A DNA stretch of 11,011 nucleotides from Candidatus Auribacterota bacterium (GTDB lineage: Bacteria; Auribacterota; JAFGBW01; JAFGJP01): assembly GCA_016929035.1 (NCBI GenBank), contig JAFGJP010000155.1:1-11011 (forward strand). The letters are read 5' to 3'. A program made the translations under genes and the position numbers. Shown here in pieces: positions 1 through 4,857 of this stretch; within the stretch, counting starts at the first letter, position 1, and each line of letters begins with the position of its first letter. The notes under the pieces are model-generated. The model did no database searches and was not told the origin of the DNA. It saw nothing but the letters and a program-made list of their open reading frames with translations.

Positions 1-1115
1 AGGCTGCTTCTCGCGTCGGCCAGAACGACTCCTTTGACGTTCTTGCCCAGCTCATGGCCGAATAAAAAAAGAAGATACTCAAGCTCAGATAAAGATTCAA
101 CGATCATCTTGTTTTCAAAACTATAATTTCTGACAATGCTTTCAAGATAATGCCCTGCATAAAGCGGATAAGTCCTGATGAACTCCTGAAAAGTCATATC
201 TTTTATCTGTCTGATATCCTGATAAAGCTTGGTCACTTTTTCAAAACCAGGCTCATTTTCAGGATAATCTTTCAGAAAATAACTGTAATTTTCCGTGAGC
301 ATCCGTGCTCCCATGAGGCCGAGGAACCCGGCCACGTCTCTTATGAGAAGTGCTTCCGCATCAAGCGACATCCGGAGAACGGAAAGCGTTTGTCTAAAAG
401 GAATATCATCCATGACATCCTTTTGTCCTATGATGTTCACGCCCTTGGCCAAAAGGGCACCCTTGATCGTGCTGGAATAAAGCGAACCCTCGTCAACAAC
501 GATGCCGAAGTTCTGCTGGTTCTCCACATGGATCGACCTGGCAACGGCCTGTATGAGGTCATGATTCGTATCAAAAACACAAAAGCCGGGAAAATCAGCC
601 TTTTCTTCAGAAAAAAGGCTGATATTTTCAGCAAAAGAAGGAAGAACCGATCCTTCAAAGGGTGACAGCAGCTCTTTTTCGATCACAGCAATCCTCGCCT
701 TTTGACTGAAGACGATCCTTCCGGCTTCCAGCCAGTACGTGCGCCGTGTTTTGAAAAATCTGAAAACATTTTCCGGGATCTGCATGAATTCCGGCACAGG
801 AAAATAGGAAGGATCGATCCCCTCCATCTTGTTCCAGCAGTCTTCCAGAAGAGAAAGAAAATATCTGGCCTTCTGATAGCTTCCTGTTTGCCCGGCGAGA
901 GAGCTTACGATTTTCTGTTCGTCGAGGAGCTCGTCCTTATGGGTATAGCGGGTCTTTTTCAGAACATAATTTTTTACTGTTTCCGCAAAGGGGCCGATAC
1001 GCGGGCTGTTCAGCCTTCTGTTGAGCGCATCGGCAAGAGCTGCGTCGTGCGTTAAGACCAGGTCAAAGTCCTTCACTTCCCGGTAGAGATCTTCGATTGT
1101 CTTTCGCCGCTTCAT
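1..1115 (-). CDS. Partial CDS: N-terminus of a probable AddB-like PD-(D/E)XK nuclease/helicase-partner protein
   Basis: Reading the minus strand from ATG at 1113-1115, the frame stays open for 371 codons to the left edge, so the gene is cut and its C-terminus is missing. The protein starts MKRRKTIEDLYREVKDFDLV and has a conserved-looking stretch at residues 21-45 (ALNRRLNSPRIGPFA). From memory this resembles the start of archaeal proteins annotated as PD-(D/E)XK nuclease superfamily or AddB-like, usually encoded beside a UvrD/REP helicase and thought to act in double-strand break processing. The nuclease motifs would lie in the missing part, so the activity cannot be confirmed. Other visible blocks are FGIVVDEGSLYSSTIKGALL (about residue 205) and a soluble, mostly helical remainder without signal peptide or membrane segments. 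There is no Shine-Dalgarno sequence before the ATG, and a TATAAT lies 7 nt upstream. The open frame is well supported. The family assignment is tentative. Confidence 0.6.
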   Translation of the reverse strand, partial: MKRRKTIEDLYREVKDFDLVLTHDAALADALNRRLNSPRIGPFAETVKNYVLKKTRYTHKDELLDEQKIVSSLAGQTGSYQKARYFLSLLEDCWNKMEGIDPSYFPVPEFMQIPENVFRFFKTRRTYWLEAGRIVFSQKARIAVIEKELLSPFEGSVLPSFAENISLFSEEKADFPGFCVFDTNHDLIQAVARSIHVENQQNFGIVVDEGSLYSSTIKGALLAKGVNIIGQKDVMDDIPFRQTLSVLRMSLDAEALLIRDVAGFLGLMGARMLTENYSYFLKDYPENEPGFEKVTKLYQDIRQIKDMTFQEFIRTYPLYAGHYLESIVRNYSFENKMIVESLSELEYLLFLFGHELGKNVKGVVLADARSS

Positions 1116-1122
1116 GGAAGAT

Positions 1123-1128
1123 ATTATA
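1123..1128 (-). promoter_or_regulatory. Candidate -10 box, possible leaderless start
   Basis: A perfect TATAAT on the minus strand lies 7 nt upstream of the ATG at 1115, and no Shine-Dalgarno-like sequence lies between them. Transcription starting 6-8 nt downstream of the -10 would begin at the start codon, giving a leaderless message. No good -35 was found at the usual distance. The region is AT-rich, so a chance match is possible. Confidence 0.35.
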
Positions 1129-1136
1129 AGTAATAA

Positions 1137-1167
1137 ATTTGAAATGTGAAATTTGAAATGTGAAATT
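1137..1167. repeat. 14-bp tandem repeat, about 2.2 copies
   Basis: The unit ATTTGAAATGTGAA occurs at 1137-1150 and 1151-1164, followed by ATT of a third copy. The two copies are identical. The array sits just upstream of the edge gene's putative promoter, so it could be a binding site or only a slippage-prone repeat. No function is shown. Confidence 0.75.
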
Positions 1168-1200
1168 AAGGTGCGCTTTGCGCGAATATTATATATTTAA

Positions 1201-1425
1201 CCACAGAGAACACAGAGAAAAACAAAGAACAAGAAGGGTTAGCAATTTTGCCTTCGGCAAAAAAAGCGAGCACCCGCGGCTTCCTGACTCTCCAAAGCCT
1301 TGGCGAAGGAGGTTTGCGGAGGCGGGTAAAAAAGAACCAGCCACGGAGTACTTCGACCTACTTATACAAGGCGTATGACAATACGCCCATCACAACTTTC
1401 TCCGTGTTCTCCGTGCTCTCTGTGG
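1201..1425. repeat. Palindromic non-coding element of about 225 bp with CCACAGAG ends
   Basis: The left end (1201-1219, beginning CCACAGAGAACACAGAGAA) and the reverse complement of the right end (1407-1425) match at 17 of 19 positions. The match then decays outward to about 29 bp. Each arm is itself made of short CACAGAG/CACGGAG repeats. Inside are further pairings, notably GGCGTAT-GACA-ATACGCC at 1370-1387, and a CACCCGC/GCGGGT pair around 1271 and 1322. No credible gene lies within it. Sequences of this 'CCACAGAG...CTCTGTGG' type recur in intergenic regions of many environmental bacterial and some archaeal genomes, which suggests a dispersed, perhaps non-autonomous element. It fills most of the gap between the edge gene and the membrane protein gene. 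Confidence 0.6.
1370..1387. other. Perfect 7-bp hairpin inside the palindromic element
   Basis: GGCGTAT (1370-1376), loop GACA, ATACGCC (1381-1387). Transcripts leaving the membrane protein gene at 1443 would run through it on the minus strand. No U-tract follows, so it is not called a terminator. Confidence 0.5.
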
Positions 1426-1442
1426 TGAATCTTATAATAATC

Positions 1443-2552
1443 TTAGCGAAGCGTTCCTTTATTCTTGTCTAATCCAAACAGGCTTGCCACGGCGAAGCAC
1501 TCTAATCCGAACGGCAGGTAACCGGTATAGCCGAGAAGGGGCATCTCGAATACAAAAAACGCGTTAACAAAAGGGACAGCGTATTCCCATTTGGGCAGGG
1601 CATAAATATTCCACATCTCCCAGAAAAATCCGCAGATAAGGGATGCAAGGGAAAGAGAGACAACAAGGTGCCAGTCTCCAGAGGTAATCCCGGCGAACAC
1701 GGTTTTTTGGCCTGTCAGTATCTGGAAACAGGTGATGATGACAAGCGGGGATATCCAGAGCATGGGAAAGAGATAGTCAGGGAAGACGCCCAAAAAAAAC
1801 ATTGTCAGGAATGACATGCCAAGAAGTCCGAAAGCAGTCGCTTTCTTCGGCCTTATATCAAAAATATAAGACGACCTGTATTTTCCCAGCCAGGGAAACG
1901 TGAGCAGATACTCTTTCGTTCCCAGAACAGCCGGAAGAACGGTTGAAAAAGGAAAAGTCGCCCGGATGATATATTCCAGTGAAGAAATACGCATTTTCTC
2001 GCCGATATAATACCAGTTCTGCACAAACCGGTTGAGATATTCAAAATACCACCAAAAAAAGGCGCTCACGACAAAAAGAAGAAGAAAGCGCCTTGGAGAA
2101 CTGGTCATCAGGCATGTTCCTTTCCTCCTGTATACCAGCCCGTTGACGACGAGGATGTATCCCAGCCACAGCGGCGTAAAGGTGTAGGGCCTGAGATAAG
2201 AGATCCCAGGAAACCGCGTCCAGGCAATGAACCAGCTGATAAGTATCAGACCGATGCCGATCCATCCCCACAAAGGAAAAGGATGACTGCAAGCCGCATT
2301 CTCCAGAGACTTCCTTTTTCTCTGGCGCAGCAGAGGGAAGATATAAATAAAAAAGACCATGCCGACAATTAAGATGCCTAAGAATATAAAGACCGGTAAA
2401 GCAAAAGGAGCATGCCTGACATAGCGCGTTCGGGGAGGGAATTCCAGGAACGGGTGTATTGCTTTTCCCTGTAAAATGATACCTGTAAGAGGAAGCAGAA
2501 TAAGAACAGCTGACATTCCGGAAAATAAAAAGAATGTATTCCATTTTCGCAT
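1443..2552 (-). CDS. Polytopic membrane protein of unknown function with internal duplication
   Basis: The 369-residue protein starts at ATG 2550-2552 and ends at 1443. It is strongly hydrophobic, with about nine to ten predicted membrane segments. The first is at residues 7-28; others lie near 50-75, 94-111, 124-140, 155-170, 240-256, 260-280, 297-311 and 326-360. A positively charged loop RQRKRK (76-81) and YRRKG (141-145) suggest cytoplasmic loops. Two similar blocks, FEYLNRFVQNWYY (170-182) and WEMWNIYALPKWEY (311-324), each end a hydrophobic stretch, indicating a duplicated half with E, N, W and Y retained. A conserved-looking tail follows, FEMPLLGYTGYLPFGLE (335-351). I do not recognise the family. 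It could be an enzyme of lipid or isoprenoid type, since acidic and aromatic residues sit at membrane edges, but this is a guess. No Shine-Dalgarno sequence is evident. The gene appears to be transcribed alone. Confidence 0.85.
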   Translation of the reverse strand: MRKWNTFFLFSGMSAVLILLPLTGIILQGKAIHPFLEFPPRTRYVRHAPFALPVFIFLGILIVGMVFFIYIFPLLRQRKRKSLENAACSHPFPLWGWIGIGLILISWFIAWTRFPGISYLRPYTFTPLWLGYILVVNGLVYRRKGTCLMTSSPRRFLLLFVVSAFFWWYFEYLNRFVQNWYYIGEKMRISSLEYIIRATFPFSTVLPAVLGTKEYLLTFPWLGKYRSSYIFDIRPKKATAFGLLGMSFLTMFFLGVFPDYLFPMLWISPLVIITCFQILTGQKTVFAGITSGDWHLVVSLSLASLICGFFWEMWNIYALPKWEYAVPFVNAFFVFEMPLLGYTGYLPFGLECFAVASLFGLDKNKGTLR

Positions 2553-2871
2553 AACAGCGGTATTCTACCAGAAGTCAATAAACGAAACATTCTTTAAATG
2601 CAATGGTCAGAATTTGATTTCACAGACCCTGAAATATGTCCCATGCCTCTAAGCACAAAAAATTGAAACGAAGATCAAAGTTTTTATTGTTTCTGTCATC
2701 AAGTAACCTTCATTCAGTTAATGAAATGCGTTCTGCAATCAGATGTCAGCATTCCGTTCTCGTTCTCTCTCAAGTTTACGCGTCACCTCGTCCTCTTCCT
2801 GTCCCTTGCTATGCGGAATCATTTGCTTTACGATGTTTTGTTATTCCTCTATAATGGACATATAAAAGAGA
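2553..2871. other. Non-coding region between the membrane protein gene and the TIR cassette
   Basis: I see no supportable gene here on either strand. A 72-codon plus-strand frame (2636-2854) lacks a ribosome site and recognisable composition. The only structured signal is a promoter-like sequence at 2827-2855 facing the cassette. The 5' region of the membrane protein gene lies at the left side, without a clear promoter. Confidence 0.5.
2827..2855 (+). promoter_or_regulatory. Candidate sigma70-type promoter reading into the TIR cassette
   Basis: TTTACG (2827-2832, four matches to TTGACA), a 17-bp spacer and a perfect TATAAT (2850-2855) face right. They lie 17 bp outside the left terminal inverted repeat. 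Transcription from here would cross the repeat and hairpins before reaching the nucleotidyltransferase gene at 3087. The promoter lies in flanking DNA and not in the cassette. Confidence 0.45.
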
Positions 2872-2925
2872 TTTAATCGATGCGCGAATTCCCCGGCTAC
2901 TTGTCCTGAGCGAAGTCGAAGGATT
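2872..2925 (+). repeat. Left terminal inverted repeat (54 bp)
   Basis: Perfect reverse complement of 3768-3821. It also forms one arm of a local stem-loop, with CCCCGGCT at 2891-2898 pairing with AGCCGGGG at 2928-2935. The core TTGTCCTGAGCGAAGTCGAA is a sequence type seen dispersed in many environmental bacterial genomes. Confidence 0.95.
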
Positions 2926-2954
2926 AAAGCCGGGGATGAAAGCGCGACGATTAT

Positions 2955-3010
2955 CCCGCTGAGTATCGCAAAAATATCGTAGAGATTTTTGCGATAGGTT
3001 ACGAAGCGGG
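2955..3010. other. Long hairpin upstream of the nucleotidyltransferase gene
   Basis: An outer CCCGCT (2955-2960)/AGCGGG (3005-3010) pair encloses a perfect 12-bp stem, TATCGCAAAAAT (2964-2975) with ATTTTTGCGATA (2985-2996), and a 9-nt loop. In the RNA this would form a stable structure in the leader of the gene at 3087. It may be a regulatory or terminating structure, or a further repeat module. Confidence 0.7.
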
Positions 3011-3026
3011 GTCTTTAAAAGAAACC

Positions 3027-3072
3027 CCGGGCTTTTCCGCCGAAGGCGGATCCGCCCTTGACGGAAGCCCGG
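3027..3072. other. GC-rich nested hairpin just before the nucleotidyltransferase start
   Basis: CCGGGCTT (3027-3034) pairs with AAGCCCGG (3065-3072) and CCG (3037-3039) with CGG (3062-3064). Inside is an alternative perfect hairpin, TCCGCC (3036-3041), loop GAA, GGCGGA (3045-3050). The structure ends exactly at the G of a GTG at 3072, which argues against that GTG being the start codon. It stands 14 nt before the preferred ATG and could affect ribosome access. Confidence 0.65.
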
Positions 3073-3086
3073 TGAGGCGCATTAGC

Positions 3087-3575
3087 ATGATGATTTATGA
3101 GGATATATTCAGAGCATTCAAAAAAGAACGCATAAAATATGTTATTGTTGGCGGTATTGCTGTTAATTTGCTTGGTTTTGTCAGAAGCACAGCTGATCTG
3201 GACATATTAGTTGAAATGACAGATGCAAACCTTAAAAAAATAATTAAAATCCTTAAGAGAAAAAAATATTATGCAAGAATACCTGTTGATCCTCTTGGAC
3301 TTATCGACGAAAAAACAAGAAAAGACTGGGTCAAAAACAAACACATGAAAGCCCTTAATTTCTACAAGAAAAACAGTCTTGAAGGAATAGATATTGTTTT
3401 TAATACTCCCGTTTCTTATATGGAAGCCAGAAAAACAGCAAAACGTATAAAAATCGATGATCTGATTATTCCCGTTATTTCCATTGATAATCTTATTAAA
3501 ATGAAAAAAGCTTCTTCAAGAAATATTGATAAAATAGACATTCAGGAACTGAAAAAAATAAAAAGCTTCATTTAA
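3087..3575 (+). CDS. Nucleotidyltransferase-fold protein, AbiEii/MNT-like (possible toxin of a TA pair)
   Basis: The 162-residue protein begins MMIYEDIF. I prefer ATG 3087 to the GTG at 3072, because the GTG lies in a hairpin and GAGG (3074-3077) sits 9 nt before 3087. Visible motifs of a minimal nucleotidyltransferase fold are VGG (21-23), DLD (37-39) that would bind metal, and a third acidic position in IDIVF (D102). These are followed by a helical tail (IDNLIKMKKASSRNIDKIDI) typical of the DUF6036/AbiEii-type group. Such proteins transfer nucleotides, usually onto tRNA or protein, and several act as toxins of type IV or MNT/HEPN systems. All key residues are present and the length is normal, so it looks intact. 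It is lysine-rich and A/T-rich in codon use, unlike the flanking genes, which fits transfer. It is followed after 4 nt by a small partner gene. Its cellular role is not established. Confidence 0.85.
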   Translation: MMIYEDIFRAFKKERIKYVIVGGIAVNLLGFVRSTADLDILVEMTDANLKKIIKILKRKKYYARIPVDPLGLIDEKTRKDWVKNKHMKALNFYKKNSLEGIDIVFNTPVSYMEARKTAKRIKIDDLIIPVISIDNLIKMKKASSRNIDKIDIQELKKIKSFI

Positions 3576-3579
3576 TAAA

Positions 3580-3738
3580 ATGAAAATATCTGAAAAAGAA
3601 AAAATCCTTCAAAATCTAAAAATTCCTCCCCGAAAAAAACTGGAATGGCTCCGGCAGATGAATGACTTCCTTTCCCGCTCGTCATCAAAACGCACGATTA
3701 TGCGCTTGAGAAATCGCGAAAAGCGGGGACGGTCTTAA
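3580..3738 (+). CDS. Small basic partner protein of the nucleotidyltransferase (52 aa)
   Basis: ATG 3580-3582 to TAA 3736-3738 encodes MKISEKEKILQNLKIPPRKK followed by LEWLRQMNDFLSRSSSKRTI and a short basic tail. It begins 4 nt after the nucleotidyltransferase stop, so the two are surely co-transcribed. From memory, small proteins of this kind (ISEKEK...LEWL..M..FL) accompany such nucleotidyltransferases in candidate-phylum and delta-type genomes, which makes an antitoxin or accessory role plausible. No domain is recognisable beyond two short helices and many basic residues. The last seven residues (REKRGRS) are encoded by the repeat-like segment AAGCGGGGACGGTCTT, so the native C-terminus may have been altered by repeat sequence. 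Confidence 0.65.
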   Translation: MKISEKEKILQNLKIPPRKKLEWLRQMNDFLSRSSSKRTIMRLRNREKRGRS

Positions 3739-3767
3739 AATCCATTTTATGAACCTCCCCGGGCTTA

Positions 3768-3821
3768 AATCCTTCGACTTCGCTCAGGACAAGTAGCCGG
3801 GGAATTCGCGCATCGATTAAA
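3768..3821 (-). repeat. Right terminal inverted repeat (54 bp)
   Basis: Perfect reverse complement of 2872-2925. With the preceding bases it forms a stem-loop, CCCCGGGCT (3757-3765) pairing with AGCCGGGG (3795-3802). Its outer end contains the TAA stop (3817-3819, minus strand) of the lipoprotein gene. Confidence 0.95.
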
Positions 3822-4230
3822 AGGAGGGTGATTTCGAGAGCTCTTTGATTTTTTTGCCTATCTGGTGGATTTCGGAATCCGGCTGAAGCTTTTCATAGTC
3901 ATGGCCCAGCTGAGAATCCAGGCTCAGGGAGCGCATTTTGTATCGGATTCTCCATATCGAGGCGCGGACCTCTTTGTCATTGACCTGAAACCACTCCATG
4001 TATATGTGAGCGTCTCTTTCATCAGATGAGGCAAGAAGATAGACAGCTTTTTCTTCCTCGATGCGATAGCCGAAATCAGCAAGCACACGGCCGGCAATCT
4101 CCTGAAAACGCCCGGGTGCTGCCTTAACCGTAATTTCATATGGTCTTGCCCCCTTGACAAACTCATATCCCAGGGTGCCGCAACCGTAAAAAAAGAAAAT
4201 GAATATCACACAACACACTATCTTTTTCAT
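3817..4230 (-). CDS. Small lipoprotein; possible immunity protein for the RHS effector, or unrelated envelope protein
   Basis: The 137-residue protein starts at ATG 4228-4230 with a good ribosome site (AAGGAA at 4233-4238, minus strand). Residues 1-16 form a signal peptide (MKKIVCCVIFIFFFYG) and Cys17 is the likely lipidated residue, so it should be anchored to the inner or outer membrane facing the periplasm. The mature part is a compact alpha/beta-looking domain (residues 27-105) with RFQEIAGRVLADFGYRIEEE and a charged C-terminal helix (KKIKELSK). I recognise no specific family. It lies 111 bp downstream of the RHS gene on the same strand, the position normally taken by an immunity gene. 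Lipoproteins that block periplasmic lipases are known from type VI systems, but sequence alone does not show this. The final codons and the stop (3817-3819) overlap the terminal inverted repeat, so the original C-terminus may have been truncated or replaced. Confidence 0.8.
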   Translation of the reverse strand: MKKIVCCVIFIFFFYGCGTLGYEFVKGARPYEITVKAAPGRFQEIAGRVLADFGYRIEEEKAVYLLASSDERDAHIYMEWFQVNDKEVRASIWRIRYKMRSLSLDSQLGHDYEKLQPDSEIHQIGKKIKELSKSPSF

Positions 4231-4232
4231 TG

Positions 4233-4238
4233 TTCCTT
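4233..4238 (-). promoter_or_regulatory. Ribosome binding site of the lipoprotein gene
   Basis: AAGGAA on the minus strand, with the start codon 2-3 nt beyond its end. It supports the start at 4230. Confidence 0.6.
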
Positions 4239-4263
4239 TATTTTATATAAAAAAGATTAATTT

Positions 4264-4318
4264 AAAAAGTATTTAGTGTTTATAATTTATAGTAATGTTT
4301 CGCACTAAAACACTTTTT
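4264..4318. terminator. AT-rich inverted repeat between the RHS and lipoprotein genes
   Basis: The left arm AAAAAGTATTTAGTG (4264-4278) and the reverse complement of 4303-4318 (AAAAAGTGTTTTAGTG) match apart from one mismatch and one indel. They are separated by about 24 nt of AT-rich DNA. It lies 24 bp past the RHS stop. In the RNA it would be a long but weak stem, so it may attenuate transcription and reduce lipoprotein expression from the RHS promoter. It could equally be an operator, since the lipoprotein gene's own promoter should lie in this 111-bp gap. No classical GC stem with U-tract is present. Confidence 0.4.
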
Positions 4319-4341
4319 AGGATAATTTTGAACCTTACTAT

Positions 4342-4857
4342 TTAAGGCAAAACGGCCTGATACTGGTCCAGTGTATGAAATTTTGCCTGATAAATAATTC
4401 CTCCGGCCAGGCCGCCGAGGAACTTGAAAGGATTGATATTCGGACCGGCCAGATTGATCGGATCATAAAAATTGGTCCCGTAGTACGCTTTGGATCCGGA
4501 CATCCATGCGGATATAAACGCCCTTGGCTGGCTCACGGCAGCAGCAAGATAATTGACTGAGGAGACATTGGCTTGTCCTCTCAGACCATTGTTTAAAAGC
4601 GCATTTGCCGTGACAATGGTCCCCTGGCTGTGCGCAATAATGCTTATTTTTCCGGAGATCTGACGCAATCCGGAAGCCAGCTGTCTATCGACTGAACTTG
4701 TAAAAGTGATTTTTTGTAACAGGGATTCTGTCAAATCAGCAACAGGACCAGAGGTCGGATTATAAAAGAGATAATCTGCTCCCTCTTCTATGGCATTCTG
4801 TATGGCCGGCTTAAATTCTGTTGTTATTCCGTTGACCAGGATCTTGCTGTTCTCCGG
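4342..4857 (-). other. C-terminal alpha/beta-hydrolase-like tip domain of the RHS protein
   Basis: Residues about 1880-2050 follow the RHS core. They contain ILVNGITT (1886-1892, an oxyanion-type strand-turn), IAHSQGT with Ser1956 in an A-H-S-x-G nucleophile elbow (variant of G-x-S-x-G), Asp2011 in NFYDP and His2040 in KFHTLDQY. The order Ser, Asp, His and the spacing suit a serine esterase, lipase or phospholipase. The assignment rests on motifs only; no structure was modelled. Confidence 0.6.

Larger units (their letters stand above)
2872..3821. mobile_element. 950-bp cassette bounded by perfect 54-bp terminal inverted repeats
   Basis: Positions 2872-2925 and 3768-3821 are exact reverse complements over 54 bp. 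They read inward from TTTAATCGATGCGCGAATTC and end in GTCGAAGGATT. Between them lie two hairpins, a nucleotidyltransferase gene and a 52-codon partner gene, with no transposase. The next inner blocks also correspond loosely: AAGCGGGG...TCTT...AAAA...CCCCGGGCTT occurs as a direct, imperfect copy at 3004-3034 and 3721-3766. No clear target-site duplication flanks the ends. This could be a non-autonomous mobile unit mobilised in trans, or two copies of a dispersed repeat that landed in opposite orientation around the gene pair. The repeat itself is certain; mobility is inferred. Confidence 0.55.

Noticed and set aside
150..1055. Plus-strand frames opposite the edge gene (150-665, 702-1055)
   Set aside because: They are antisense shadows. 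The minus-strand frame is open for 371 codons with recognisable protein character.
1160..1472. Plus-strand frames (1160-1378, 1248-1472) with NHREHRE-type residues
   Set aside because: They are translations of the palindromic CCACAGAG element, not proteins.
2041..2544. Minus-strand 167-codon frame overlapping the membrane protein gene
   Set aside because: It is another frame of the same region. The 369-residue frame has clear membrane segments and an intact length.
2823..2828. TTGCTT as -35 for the TATAAT at 2850
   Set aside because: The spacer would be 21 bp. TTTACG at 2827-2832 gives 17 bp and fits better.
2636..2854. 72-codon plus-strand frame after the membrane protein gene
   Set aside because: It has no ribosome site, unremarkable composition and no recognisable motif. 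It overlaps the candidate promoter region and is likely chance.
2848..2871. Continuation of the lipoprotein gene on the left flank of the cassette
   Set aside because: Joining the flanks gives about 20 codons without recognisable features, so simple interruption by the cassette is not supported.
3072..3086. GTG at 3072 as the start of the nucleotidyltransferase gene
   Set aside because: It sits at the end of a GC-rich hairpin. ATG 3087 has a GAGG 9 nt upstream and begins the conserved MMIYEDIF stretch.
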